Below, piece by piece: positions 34,347 through 43,658 of a DNA stretch of 52,612 nt. The DNA is from an uncultured Clostridium sp. (GTDB lineage: Bacteria; Bacillota; Clostridia; Clostridiales; Clostridiaceae). The notes beneath the pieces are model-generated. The model had not been told where the DNA came from and did no database searches. It was given only the letters and a program-made list of their open reading frames with translations. Position numbers and translations under genes: made by a program. The stretch's first letter is position 1, and each line of letters opens with the position of its first letter. The stretch covers positions 1 through 52,612 of the forward strand of contig CAKVLD010000015.1 in the NCBI GenBank assembly GCA_934755305.1, given 5' to 3'.

Positions 34347-35429
34347 TTATTCTAAATATCCTTTAACTCTATCACTAACTGCAACCAGCTTCTTCATTCC
34401 AGTAATATCCATGAATTTATCATATAATTCTGGAGCTTCTCTAAGCAAACTATTTATCTTATCTAATGAATTTGTATACTGATTAGTTATTTCTTGGTAA
34501 GCAATACACATAGCTTCATTTTTCAATTGAATTATTGCATCTGTCTTTTCTGTTCTAGTAAATGGTTGTTTTGTATATGGCTTATTAAAAGTTATATTTA
34601 TTGTACTATTATTTATGCTTAAATCATTATCAGTGTAACCTGTCTTTCTTAATGCCTCTACAAATGCTTTTAACATCCCTTCATCTTGTAAAGTTATACT
34701 TAAATCCATTATTAAATCTTCTGGTTCTGAATATTCACCTAGAATAAATCCTGTTAACCACCAATGCTTGTCCTTTCTACTGAAAAGTTTCTTACCATTT
34801 TTCTTTAAAGTACATTCCATTTCTATAAGTTCATCGTCTCCAACTGCTTTATAGATTTTATTATTTGAATTACTATAGATATTTAATTCTTCTTCTGCTG
34901 TTTTATATATACCTATTTCACAACCTGTTGTTAAGTCATATTGTCCTTTCCAAAATTCAATCAACCAATCTTTTTTGTCATATTTGAAATAAATAGGTTC
35001 ACAATCTATAATCATTCCCATTGGAGCTGCTGATTCATCAAAAAGTTTGCAATAGCCATATTTTCTTTGCCATGCATCTAATGTAGAGTAAAATATATCT
35101 TGAACTCCGTCATATCCATAACCAGCTATATCTATTATGTCATTTAGTTCCTCCTGTGTTAACTGTTTAGGAGTATAACTTTTTTTTTCCTCCTCTTCTA
35201 CTATACCAAATAATTCTTTTGCTTCTGTTATTAATCCTGGAAGAGCTTTATATAACTTATTTACACCTAAAGCTGCAATTGCTGATACTGATATTAAAAG
35301 AAATAATCCCCAAGTAGATAAATTAAATTCATCTATATCCTCAAATTCATCTATTTTTTTCTTTAACATAGATGTTGCTACATTATTGCTAACATCTAAT
35401 GTATCTAAATCTTTAAAATTTAAAAACAT
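34347..35429 (-). CDS. DUF4474 domain protein
   Basis: A 360-residue protein. An N-terminal TM segment at about 40-58 (FLLISVSAIAALG) is followed by a DUF4474 domain at about 93-330. Its conserved lines are AGYGYDGVQDIFYSTLDAWQ, RKYGYCKLFDESAAPMGM, DWLIEFWKGQYDLTTG and EIGIY. The family is common in clostridia and function is unknown; the Trp-rich WLIEFWKGQYG segment is characteristic. The start at 35429 has AGAGGTG 6 nt upstream, against an in-frame GTG at 35438. It is probably membrane-anchored with the domain inside or outside; I cannot tell. Confidence 0.8.
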   Translation of the reverse strand: MFLNFKDLDTLDVSNNVATSMLKKKIDEFEDIDEFNLSTWGLFLLISVSAIAALGVNKLYKALPGLITEAKELFGIVEEEEKKSYTPKQLTQEELNDIIDIAGYGYDGVQDIFYSTLDAWQRKYGYCKLFDESAAPMGMIIDCEPIYFKYDKKDWLIEFWKGQYDLTTGCEIGIYKTAEEELNIYSNSNNKIYKAVGDDELIEMECTLKKNGKKLFSRKDKHWWLTGFILGEYSEPEDLIMDLSITLQDEGMLKAFVEALRKTGYTDNDLSINNSTINITFNKPYTKQPFTRTEKTDAIIQLKNEAMCIAYQEITNQYTNSLDKINSLLREAPELYDKFMDITGMKKLVAVSDRVKGYLE

Positions 35430-35580
35430 AAAATTCACCTCTAAAACAGGTTATTATACAATATAATATTCCTCTTATTTCAGTTATGTTAATGCTTTTT
35501 TAAGTCATATAAATTTAGTAATTATTTATATATTATTTAAATATATTTATATATGTATCTCTACTTTAGGAGTATTATTT

Positions 35581-36015
35581 ATGCAATATATAATAATTTT
35601 ATTGTTATTAATTTTATCTTTATATCTTATTACTGTATACTTTAATAAACGAGAAATGGATTTGAAATATCAATTAGTTGCATTGCAAAGACATAATGCC
35701 ATTTTAAAACATGAACTTACAAAATATACTTGTAAAAGAATTCCTAAAATAAAGTTTTCAACACCAGATGTCTCTATAGGATTATTAAATGAAAATTCAA
35801 AATTATTTTTATCTCCAATAGAAAATTCTATATTAGTTTATTTAACTAAAGAAAAATTACAAGTTAAAATTCTTGATGAATGCTTATTTGAAAATCTTAC
35901 TTGGTATTACGTAGACTTACCTACTACAAGTGATATAAATTGTAGAGGTTGGATTAATAAAAATAATTTTTCTATGCTTTGTAACGATATAAAAAACATC
36001 CCTGATAATTTATAA
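35581..36015 (+). CDS. Membrane-anchored SH3-like hypothetical protein
   Basis: This 144-residue protein has an N-terminal TM helix (3-20), a short coiled region (KYQLVALQRHNAILKHEL) and a compact beta-rich domain with LQVKILDE, LTWYYVDLP and CRGWINKNNF, reminiscent of a bacterial SH3 fold. TAGGAG lies 9 nt before ATG. It diverges from the DUF4474 gene and converges on the CPBP gene with a shared terminator. No specific function can be given. Confidence 0.65.
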   Translation: MQYIIILLLLILSLYLITVYFNKREMDLKYQLVALQRHNAILKHELTKYTCKRIPKIKFSTPDVSIGLLNENSKLFLSPIENSILVYLTKEKLQVKILDECLFENLTWYYVDLPTTSDINCRGWINKNNFSMLCNDIKNIPDNL

Positions 36016-36081
36016 AAAAATCTCGATATATTTTAAAAATAGTTTATTATTACACTATTTTTAAAACATATCGAGATTTTT
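36014..36081. terminator. Bidirectional terminator
   Basis: AAAAATCTCGATATATTTTAA pairs almost completely with the segment ending TATCGAGATTTTT, giving a stem of about 25 bp between convergent genes, with A and T runs at both ends. Confidence 0.85.
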
Positions 36082-36085
36082 GCTC

Positions 36086-37027
36086 TTATGGTAATAGAAA
36101 AAACATATATAGTAAATATACCAATATTATAGCTATGAAAGGTCCATTTATAAGCTTATCTTTCTCTAAACCATCAAATTCTTCATCGTCCTCATCATCT
36201 TCATCATAATAATACTCATCTGTTACACTTGCTTTTTCTAAAGCTTTTATAACTCTCTTAACAACTTTTGATAATAAAAACATTACAAATAGCATAAACA
36301 ATATGGTCATTATTTTCATACCAACTGATGTTTGAATAACTCCAATACTTTCATTATTTACATCTGTGGGTATCGAAGATCCTATTGTGGCAATCTTTTG
36401 CATAGTAACTGATATACTATTTATTGTAAAGTGCATTAACATTGAAGAAAATAAACTATCTGTTATTAAAGCTACATATGCCATTATAAATCCTAATACA
36501 CTTGCATATAAAAATTGATGAAAATCTAAATGGAATATTCCAAATAATAATCCATTAAATAAAGCCGCTTTGAACTTAGTCTGATTTCTATATCCATATA
36601 ATACTATTCCTCTTAAAGTAACCTCCTCTGTAATAGCTGGCATAACTCCAAATAATAATATCATTATTAAATATGGAGTTGATGAAATAGATCCTACATA
36701 ATCAGCTACATTATTATTAACAAATAAGGAACTAATTACAGCACAACACGACATAAGCGGATATGTTACTATTGCTGTTAATATTATTAATGCTACTTGC
36801 TTTAAAGTAATTTTGTTTAACCTAAGTGTTTCTTTAACATTACTTTTAGTTACTACAAAATATATTATTGCTGGAACTAAAAATAAAACTATATGATTAA
36901 CTGAAAGCATGACTCTACTATCTCTAACCCCTAGTAAATAATACACAAGTGCTAATAAATATGGTAAAAACATAGCACCTAATAATATTATTAAAAAATA
37001 AATATTACTTCTTTTTAACTTTTTCAT
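36086..37027 (-). CDS. CPBP-family intramembrane metalloprotease
   Basis: A 313-residue membrane protein with about eight TM segments. The CPBP (Abi/CAAX-type) motifs are EEVTLRGIVL (EExxxR), LLFGIFHLDF (FxxxH) and MLMHFTINSI (HxxxN). A strongly acidic cytoplasmic loop (DEDDEDDEEFDG) precedes the last TM. In bacteria such proteases act in bacteriocin self-immunity or signalling; no bacteriocin gene is adjacent. GGAG precedes the ATG. Confidence 0.88.
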   Translation of the reverse strand: MKKLKRSNIYFLIILLGAMFLPYLLALVYYLLGVRDSRVMLSVNHIVLFLVPAIIYFVVTKSNVKETLRLNKITLKQVALIILTAIVTYPLMSCCAVISSLFVNNNVADYVGSISSTPYLIMILLFGVMPAITEEVTLRGIVLYGYRNQTKFKAALFNGLLFGIFHLDFHQFLYASVLGFIMAYVALITDSLFSSMLMHFTINSISVTMQKIATIGSSIPTDVNNESIGVIQTSVGMKIMTILFMLFVMFLLSKVVKRVIKALEKASVTDEYYYDEDDEDDEEFDGLEKDKLINGPFIAIILVYLLYMFFLLP

Positions 37028-37144
37028 TTAAATTTCTCCTATTTTTTAAATTAACATGTATATTTTTTTGATATTAAGGAAAGAATTATAAATGAAGCGA
37101 GATGCTTTTATAATCGCCTCTCCCCCATTTTATTTATATACGTT

Positions 37145-37176
37145 TCAATCCCTCTTAATAACTTAAGAGGGATTGA
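37145..37176 (-). terminator. Hairpin after cinA
   Basis: TCAATCCCTCTTAA / TTAAGAGGGATTGA is a perfect 14-bp stem with a 4-nt loop, directly after the cinA stop. No long U-run follows on the minus strand. A second weaker dyad (GCGA/TCGC) lies at about 37095-37115. Confidence 0.6.
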
Positions 37177-37181
37177 TTCTT

Positions 37182-38432
37182 TTATCCCACTATTTTATCT
37201 TGTAATATACTTCTTCTTACCTTATCTAATGCTTCTACAGTAGCTTTTCGTCTTACTTCTCCTCTATCGCCATTAAATACATGTCTATAAGCCTTTACAT
37301 CTCCCTTATAATATACACCTATATATACTAATCCAACTGGTTTTTCTTTTGTACCACCACCTGGACCTGCTATTCCTGTAGTAACTACAGATATATCTGA
37401 TCCTGTTCTATTAGCTATTCCTAATGCCATTTCCTTTGCAGTTTCTTCACTTACTGCTCCATGTTCTTTTAAAGTATCTTCTCTAACATTTAAAGTTCTC
37501 ATTTTAGCTTCATTTGAATAAGTAACTGCTCCTTCTAAAAATGCCTCTGATATTCCTGGATAATTAATTAGTCTACTTGCAATCATTCCACCTGTACAAG
37601 ATTCAGCTGTAGATATAGTCAACTTTCTAGATACAAGCTCATCTCCAACTACCTTTTCAATAGTTAAATCTTCACCTTCACCATAATAGTCCATTCCTAA
37701 TCTAACTTTTATCTCTTCTTTAACAGGTTCTATAAGTCTTAAGGCTTCTTGTTCGCTATCAGCCTTAGCAGTTATTCTAAAGATAACATCCTCTTCTTTT
37801 GCATAAGGAGCTACAGTTGGATTTTTGCCATTCTCTATAAAATCTTTTAACTTATCAGCAACATAACTCTCTCCAATTCCTAATACTCTTAAAGTTGTAG
37901 ATTTTATTATTCCGTTACCTTTAGCCTTTAGAAATTCCTTAACCCCATTTTCATACATAGGTTTCATTTCTCTTGGTGGACCAGGAAGCACTATTATACA
38001 CTTATTATCTTTTTCCAAAATAGCTCCAGGAGCTGTTCCATTATCATTTCTAAGAACTATAGCTTCCTTTGGAAAATAAGCTTGCTTTAAGTTACTTTCT
38101 GTTAATTCCTTTCCTACTCTATTTAATCTATCTTTTAATAACCTAAAAGATTCTTCATGAACTTCTAAATTCATATTAAAATATTCACAAGCAGTTTCTT
38201 TAGTTAAATCATCTGCTGTAGGTCCAAGCCCTCCTGTAGTAATAACAATATCACTTCTTTTTAATGCATTATCTATTGCTTCTAGCAGTCTATCTTTATT
38301 ATCACCTATAACTTCTTGTCTATAAACACCAATACCAATAGCTGCTAATTCCTTTGATAAAAATTGAGCATTAGTATTAACTATATCTCCTAACAAAATT
38401 TCTGTTCCTACTGCTATTATTTCTGCTCTCAT
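37182..38432 (-). CDS. cinA: CinA family nicotinamide mononucleotide deamidase-related protein
   Basis: A 416-residue two-domain protein. Residues 1-170 form a MoCF/COG1058 domain (AVGTEILLGDIVNTNAQFLS, TTGGLGPTADDLTKE, LPGPPREM). Residues about 255-412 form the CinA/PncC amidase domain (STAESCTGGMIASRL, TGIAGPGGGTKEKPVG). PncC deamidates NMN; the N-terminal domain is an ADP-ribose pyrophosphatase in characterised homologues. In many Firmicutes it is linked to recA, but not here. AAGGGGG precedes ATG. Confidence 0.95.
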   Translation of the reverse strand: MRAEIIAVGTEILLGDIVNTNAQFLSKELAAIGIGVYRQEVIGDNKDRLLEAIDNALKRSDIVITTGGLGPTADDLTKETACEYFNMNLEVHEESFRLLKDRLNRVGKELTESNLKQAYFPKEAIVLRNDNGTAPGAILEKDNKCIIVLPGPPREMKPMYENGVKEFLKAKGNGIIKSTTLRVLGIGESYVADKLKDFIENGKNPTVAPYAKEEDVIFRITAKADSEQEALRLIEPVKEEIKVRLGMDYYGEGEDLTIEKVVGDELVSRKLTISTAESCTGGMIASRLINYPGISEAFLEGAVTYSNEAKMRTLNVREDTLKEHGAVSEETAKEMALGIANRTGSDISVVTTGIAGPGGGTKEKPVGLVYIGVYYKGDVKAYRHVFNGDRGEVRRKATVEALDKVRRSILQDKIVG

Positions 38433-38487
38433 CTCTTTTACCCCCTTGTATGTAACTTACCTTATATTATAACATAATAGAAAATAT

Positions 38488-38512
38488 TTAAGGGAGCAAA
38501 AAGCTCCCTTAA
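38488..38512 (-). terminator. Intrinsic terminator of the histidine phosphatase gene
   Basis: TTAAGGGAGCT / AGCTCCCTTAA stem with a short loop, followed by ATATTTTC on the minus strand. The 140 bp between it and the stop at 38657 show no gene. Confidence 0.75.
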
Positions 38513-38656
38513 ATTTTAAGACATAAACTTAGAAAATGAATAGTTCTTTTATTATTAATATGATGTGTAGTAAAATAAATTCTAATGCCTATTAGTTAAA
38601 AAGAACCTTCTATCTTAAAGTATGTATTATTAAAGATATTTATTCAAAAAACTATT

Positions 38657-39286
38657 TTACCATCCTACTTTTTGATTAGTATCTAAACTTAAGTGATCTC
38701 CATTATTTATATATTCAAAAGTAAATTTACCATCTTTCTCAATCACCTTAGTTAATGTAGCTTGTCCCATTATTTCGTGATATATTTCATTATCTTCTCT
38801 AAAGTAACTTACAATAGTTTTTAATGTTGTTCCATGAGTAACTATTAATATCTTCTTTCCTTTCTCTCTAGATAATATTTCATCTAGAGTATCTTTAACT
38901 CTACTATAAACCATTCTTAAAGATTCTCCCTTTGGAGGAACTACATCCATTTCACCATTAAAAATTTTGCTTATCTCTTGTCCTTTTCCAATTTCTAGCA
39001 TTTCTTCTTCTGTATGACCTTCATAATCTCCAAAATTAATTTCCATCAATCCCTTTTCTTCTATTAGCGTAATATTTCTTTCCCCTTTAATTAACTTTGC
39101 TGTTTCTAATGCTCTTTTTATAGGACTTGTATATATTACATCTAATTTAATCTCTTCTAGTCTTTTACCTAATAGCTTTGCACCCTTTATTCCTTTATCA
39201 GTTAAAGGAGAATCCCCTTGTCCCTGCAATCTTTTTTCTAAATTCCATAAAGTTTGTCCATGTCTTGTTAAATATATTTCTGTCAT
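38657..39286 (-). CDS. Histidine phosphatase family protein (phosphoglycerate mutase-like)
   Basis: A 209-residue member of the histidine phosphatase superfamily. The catalytic LTRHGQTLWNLEKRLQG is at the N-terminus, followed by SPIKRALETAK, MEINFGDYEGHTEEE, PPKGESLRMV and the second histidine in IVTHGTTLK. The family contains cofactor-dependent phosphoglycerate mutases, CobC and broad phosphatases. The short length and motif context favour a phosphatase. It follows the ROK gene after a terminator, with no other promoter evident, so partial read-through is likely. Confidence 0.88.
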   Translation of the reverse strand: MTEIYLTRHGQTLWNLEKRLQGQGDSPLTDKGIKGAKLLGKRLEEIKLDVIYTSPIKRALETAKLIKGERNITLIEEKGLMEINFGDYEGHTEEEMLEIGKGQEISKIFNGEMDVVPPKGESLRMVYSRVKDTLDEILSREKGKKILIVTHGTTLKTIVSYFREDNEIYHEIMGQATLTKVIEKDGKFTFEYINNGDHLSLDTNQKVGW

Positions 39287-39296
39287 ATTTCCCCCT

Positions 39297-39334
39297 AAAA
39301 AAACTCAGCAGAAATACAGTTTCTTTCTGCTGAG
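39297..39334 (-). terminator. Intrinsic terminator after the ROK kinase gene
   Basis: CTCAGCAGAAA / TTTCTGCTGAG stem (39304-39334) followed by a T7 run on the minus strand, between the ROK stop and the phosphatase start. Confidence 0.85.
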
Positions 39335-39352
39335 CTTTAGAATCTATAAGTA

Positions 39353-40309
39353 TTATTTATTATTTTTACTTTCTAAAATTGCTAATGCTACTGCTCCTAT
39401 AACTCCTGCATCTGTTCCTAAACCAGCAGGTACTATTTCGCAAGCTTCTACCATGCTCTTAAAGCATCTCTTCTTAACAACTTCTCTTACCTTATTGAAT
39501 AATATGTCACCAACTTGAGTAACACCACCACCAATAATAATTACTTCTGGATCAAAAATTGATACAGCATTAGCAACGCCTATTCCAAGATAGTTTAAGG
39601 CATCTTCTACTATATCCTTAGCTACTTGATCTCCTTTTTCTGCTTCCTTAAACACTTCATATGAAGTTACTTTTTCATATGATTTTAATGAAGTTTCAAC
39701 GTTAGTTGCAACTGCTTCCATTCCTCTTTTTCCAATAGCTGTTCCTGAAGCTACTGCTTCTAAACAACCTACATTACCACAATTACATCTTGGCCCATTA
39801 GGAGCTACAGTAGTATGTCCAATTTCTAAAGCATTACATGTGTTTCCTCTATATATATTACCGTTTAATACGGCACCACCACCAACACCTGTACTTACTG
39901 TAAAGTATACAACATTACTTTTTCCTTTTCCAGCTCCAAACATAAATTCCCCAATAGTTGCTACATTAGCATCATTATCTAAGTATACTGGCACATCAAA
40001 CTTGTCCATTAATGGTTTAGTAACATTGAAGTCCTTAAATGGAAGGTTTGGAGTGCTAATAATAACTCCTTTTTTGGCATCTAGAGGTCCTGGTGAACCG
40101 ATTCCTATTGTTTCTACTTCTGCTACGTCTACTTTAGCTTGTTCTAAAACTGATTCTACTGTTCCTATTATTCTATTAAGAACTGGAATTTCACCCTCTT
40201 TTGCATTTGTTGGTATAACTACTTTTTCTACAACCTCGCCTTCGAATGTAGATAATGCAGTACTTATCTTAGTACCACCTAAGTCAATCCCTATAACATA
40301 CTTTTTCAT
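39353..40309 (-). CDS. glcK: ROK family glucokinase
   Basis: A 318-residue cytoplasmic sugar kinase. The phosphate loop is GIDLGGTKISTAL, DNDANVATIGEFMFG contains the catalytic Asp, and EIGHTTVAPNGPRCNCGNVG carries the ROK zinc cysteines (CNCGNVGCLE). GGGVTQVG marks the adenosine site. Glucose is the expected substrate for this subfamily. AAGGAGG lies 5 nt before ATG. Confidence 0.92.
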   Translation of the reverse strand: MKKYVIGIDLGGTKISTALSTFEGEVVEKVVIPTNAKEGEIPVLNRIIGTVESVLEQAKVDVAEVETIGIGSPGPLDAKKGVIISTPNLPFKDFNVTKPLMDKFDVPVYLDNDANVATIGEFMFGAGKGKSNVVYFTVSTGVGGGAVLNGNIYRGNTCNALEIGHTTVAPNGPRCNCGNVGCLEAVASGTAIGKRGMEAVATNVETSLKSYEKVTSYEVFKEAEKGDQVAKDIVEDALNYLGIGVANAVSIFDPEVIIIGGGVTQVGDILFNKVREVVKKRCFKSMVEACEIVPAGLGTDAGVIGAVALAILESKNNK

Positions 40310-40400
40310 AACAACCTCCTTAAAATAATCGTAAAATCAAAATGTTTACATTTATTATTTTAAATATAATTTATATAAAAATAAAGACTATTTTTAAAAT

Positions 40401-40637
40401 TTATTTAATTTTATATGCACAAATATGATATATACCTTTATTATCATATCCTTCTGATAAAATCTGGAAACTATTATTCACCAACATAGAATTAATAATA
40501 TTGATTTCTTGATTGCTATTTTCTTTTAAAGTTATAGTAAAACTATCATCTCTATCTACTAATCCAAGATAGTCATGAATATTACTATATTCACTTAACC
40601 CAATAGTACCTTTAATATCCATCTTATAATCTGACAT
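40401..40637 (-). CDS. 78-residue hypothetical protein
   Basis: A small soluble protein starting MSDYKMDIKGTIGLSEY and ending GIYHICAYKIK, with an alternating strand/helix pattern. The GGAGG ribosome site is 6 nt before the ATG at 40637; an ATG 6 bp upstream is buried in that site. No family is recognised. It lies between the ROK and EF-G-like genes with intergenic gaps on both sides. Confidence 0.6.
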   Translation of the reverse strand: MSDYKMDIKGTIGLSEYSNIHDYLGLVDRDDSFTITLKENSNQEINIINSMLVNNSFQILSEGYDNKGIYHICAYKIK

Positions 40638-40774
40638 GTTCATCCTCCTACTTAAGCATATTCCACAGACTATTAATCAATATTTATGTTTATATCTATG
40701 TTTTTAGCTATGTTATTATTACTTATACTACATTTAGTTTTCTCAAACTTATTCCTTTATATTCATTTTGAGTA

Positions 40775-40846
40775 CAAAAAATGGAGGAAATAGAAAGTTT
40801 ACTTGTAACATGTAGTAATCTACATTAATAAAACTTCTATTTCCTC
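40775..40846 (-). terminator. Intrinsic terminator of the EF-G-like gene
   Basis: GAGGAAATAGAAGTTT pairs with AAACTTTCTATTTCCTC (one bulge) around a ~30-nt partly paired loop, followed by CATTTTTTG on the minus strand. It starts 13 bp past the stop. Confidence 0.85.
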
Positions 40847-40858
40847 AGGTATATTCTT

Positions 40859-42955
40859 TTAAGCTTCATTCCTTAATTGATTATTTTCTTTACTCTTATC
40901 TATAATTTTTAAAGCTTCTGCTGGAGGAACTTCTTCATATTTATTAAGATGCATTACAAAACTTCCTCTTGCCTGAGTTATAGATCTTAAATCAGTAGCA
41001 TATTTAAATAACTCTGCCATAGGTGCTTCTGCTATTAGTTTTTGTAACTTCCCTTCTGGCTCCATACCAAGAACTTTACCCCTCTTCTTATTTAAATCTC
41101 CTATTACATCTCCCATATATTCATCAGGTATTAATATTTCCATATGCATAATTGGTTCTAATAATATTGATTTTGCCTCTTCTAAGCCCTTCTTATAAGC
41201 TATAGATGCAGCGACTTTAAATGCCATTTCTGAAGAATCCACAGGATGATATGAGCCATCATGTAATGTAGCTCTAAGTCCTATTACTGGATAACCTGCT
41301 AAAACACCATGTTTTATACATTCTCTCAATCCTTTTTCCACTGCTGGAATAAAGTTTCTAGGAACTACTCCTCCTACTACTTTATCTACAAATTCAAGTT
41401 CTTTTTTACCATCATTTCTTGGTTCAAAAAGAATTTTAACATCACCATATTGTCCATGACCACCTGATTGTTTTTTATGTTTTCCTTGAACATCAGCTTT
41501 ACCTTTTATAGTTTCTCTATACGGAACTTTTGGTTCTCTTAAAATAACTTCAGATCCAAATTTATTTTTTAATTTACTAGCAATTACTTCTAAGTGAATT
41601 TCTCCAAGACCTGATATTATTGTTTCTGCATTTTCTATATCCCTAGAAATTTTAAACACTGGATCTTCATCTAATAATTTATTTAAAGCTAATGAAATCT
41701 TGTCCTCATCACCTTTAGTCTTAGGCAAAACAGCTCTTGATATTATTGCTTCTGGGAAATTAAGATCATTATACTTAATTTTCAAATCACAAGCACATAA
41801 TGTATCTCCAGTAGATGTATATTGTAATTTAGCTACAGCTCCAATATCTCCAGCTACAATCTTATTTGTTGGTATTTGATTTTTACCTCTCATAAAGAAC
41901 ATATGATTAAGCTTTTCTTGTTTACCTTTATTAGTATTTGATACTACACTATCTTCTGTTAATTCCCCTGTAATAACTCTAAATAAAGATATCTTTCCTA
42001 CAAATGGGTCAGCTATAGTTTTAAATACAAATGCTGAAAAAGGTTTATCTTGCTCTAAATCAACAAACATTTCTTCATTGTTTTTTATATTAACAGCTTT
42101 TTGCTTTAATGCATATTTAGGTGAGGGGAAACATTCAACTATATCCTCAAGTAAAGTATTCATTCCTACCACTTTTAATGCTGAACCACACATGACTGGT
42201 GCTATATCTCCTGATGCACAACCATTTATTAATCCTTCATAAAGCTCTAAATCTGATAATTCACCTTCATTAAAATATTTTTCCAATAAGTTTTCGTCTG
42301 TTTCTGCAACAGCTTCAGTTATCATTTTCTTACATTCATCAATTTTTTCTACTAATTCTTTTGGGATTTCTGAAACTTCCATTTTTTTGGTTTTTTCATT
42401 ATAAATACGAGCTCTCTTAGTAATAACATTTACTATTCCACAAAAATTCTCCTCAGATCCAATTGGATACTGAATTGGAACAACACTAATACCGAACTTT
42501 TCTTTCAATTCATCAAGAGTCTTATCAAAACTTGAATTTTCTCTGTCTAGCTTATTTATAAAAAATGTTCTTGGTAACTTAATCTTATTGCAATAATCCC
42601 AAGCTTTTTCTGTTCCAACTTGAACACCTGTAGCTCCACATACTACTATTGTTGCTACATCAATAGCTCTCATAGCCTCTATACTTTCTCCAACAAAATC
42701 AAAATATCCAGGTATATCAACTAGATTAATTTTTATATTCTCCCATTCAATTGGATTTATAGATGCAGATATCGAAATTTTTCTCTTTTTTTCTTCTTGA
42801 TCAAAGTCTGATGTTGTTGAACCATCCTCTATTTTACCTAACCTATCTATTGTATTCGAATAAAATAACAAGGCCTCTGTTAATGAAGTTTTTCCTGTAG
42901 AACTATGTCCTATTAATCCTACATTTCTCAAATTATTAATACAATAATCTTTCAT
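40859..42955 (-). CDS. Elongation factor G-like GTPase (EF-G paralogue)
   Basis: A 698-residue, five-domain translational GTPase. G1 is GHSSTGKTS, G3 is DIPGYFDF (ordinary EF-G has DTPGH, so the catalytic His is replaced by Tyr), G4 is NKLDR, and GSALKVVGM follows. EF-G domains II-V continue, with SGGHGQYGDVKI and PVDSSEMAFKVAA. Such paralogues without the switch-II His are found alongside the true fusA and have roles in recycling or stress; the exact role here is unknown. No str-operon genes are adjacent, supporting paralogue status. Confidence 0.9.
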   Translation of the reverse strand: MKDYCINNLRNVGLIGHSSTGKTSLTEALLFYSNTIDRLGKIEDGSTTSDFDQEEKKRKISISASINPIEWENIKINLVDIPGYFDFVGESIEAMRAIDVATIVVCGATGVQVGTEKAWDYCNKIKLPRTFFINKLDRENSSFDKTLDELKEKFGISVVPIQYPIGSEENFCGIVNVITKRARIYNEKTKKMEVSEIPKELVEKIDECKKMITEAVAETDENLLEKYFNEGELSDLELYEGLINGCASGDIAPVMCGSALKVVGMNTLLEDIVECFPSPKYALKQKAVNIKNNEEMFVDLEQDKPFSAFVFKTIADPFVGKISLFRVITGELTEDSVVSNTNKGKQEKLNHMFFMRGKNQIPTNKIVAGDIGAVAKLQYTSTGDTLCACDLKIKYNDLNFPEAIISRAVLPKTKGDEDKISLALNKLLDEDPVFKISRDIENAETIISGLGEIHLEVIASKLKNKFGSEVILREPKVPYRETIKGKADVQGKHKKQSGGHGQYGDVKILFEPRNDGKKELEFVDKVVGGVVPRNFIPAVEKGLRECIKHGVLAGYPVIGLRATLHDGSYHPVDSSEMAFKVAASIAYKKGLEEAKSILLEPIMHMEILIPDEYMGDVIGDLNKKRGKVLGMEPEGKLQKLIAEAPMAELFKYATDLRSITQARGSFVMHLNKYEEVPPAEALKIIDKSKENNQLRNEA

Positions 42956-43197
42956 ATCTTTGCCAAACTCTTATTATTTTTAAGAGATGACTTCACCTAC
43001 CTTCCATAAGGATTTTTAATACACTCTATTAATATATAAGCTAACTTAGCTACTATAATTCCTATGTTTTCTCATATAAAAATAGTCCATAATAGAAAAT
43101 ATATATTTCTTCTTTTTTTGTGTATATATTCTTATCTATGGAATTACCTAATATAAAAAAAGTATCCTAGCTTGTATTTCCCCTTCCCCCTAAAAAT

Positions 43198-43227
43198 AAA
43201 AAGTACCTAGAATCTCTAGATACTTTT
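43198..43227 (-). terminator. Intrinsic terminator of the glycosyltransferase/GtrA operon
   Basis: AAAAGTATCTAGA / TCTAGGTACTTTTT arms followed by ATTTTTAGG on the minus strand, 16 bp past the gtrA-like stop. The ~290 bp between here and the EF-G-like gene otherwise hold only AT-rich DNA and the EF-G promoter region. Confidence 0.8.
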
Positions 43228-43242
43228 TATAATAATAAATTT

Positions 43243-43650
43243 CTATTTATTTTTCTTATTAAAAGCAAATAATTTCATTAATATAAATGTTACAGGAACT
43301 CCAATTATGGCAGCCAAACCATAAGCTATAAGTTTATGCCATCCTAAAACATTAAATACTAAAATAACTACTATATTTTGAATAATAAAATTAGGTATAT
43401 ATGATATTGCAAATTTAATAAATTTACTAAATTCAAGTTTTTCTTTAAAAGTAATTAAACTATTTAAGATATAGGATATTATTAAACCAGATATATACCC
43501 ACATATAAAAGCTATATTTTCATTTAAAAAACTAGAATATATGTAAGAAAAAATTGTACCATTAAAAGTATTAATTACTCCTATTATCACAAATGTTATA
43601 AACTCTTTTGATAAAAACATATTTTTAGCTTTTATAAACAAACTATTCAT
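43243..43650 (-). CDS. GtrA-family membrane protein
   Basis: A 135-residue, four-TM protein with the GtrA pattern: FITFVIIGVINTFNGTIFSY, CGYISGLIISYILNSLITF and a terminal LMKLFAFNKKNK. GtrA-type proteins are thought to flip undecaprenyl-phosphate-linked sugars across the membrane. It starts 8 bp after the DPM1-like glycosyltransferase, the usual partner that makes the lipid-linked sugar. Last gene of the operon. Confidence 0.88.
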   Translation of the reverse strand: MNSLFIKAKNMFLSKEFITFVIIGVINTFNGTIFSYIYSSFLNENIAFICGYISGLIISYILNSLITFKEKLEFSKFIKFAISYIPNFIIQNIVVILVFNVLGWHKLIAYGLAAIIGVPVTFILMKLFAFNKKNK

Positions 43651-43658
43651 TATGTCAC

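Noticed and set aside
39840..40328. 162-residue plus-strand ORF opposite the ROK kinase
   Set aside because: It is long only because the ROK gene avoids certain codons; Pro/Thr-rich shadow translation, no ribosome site.
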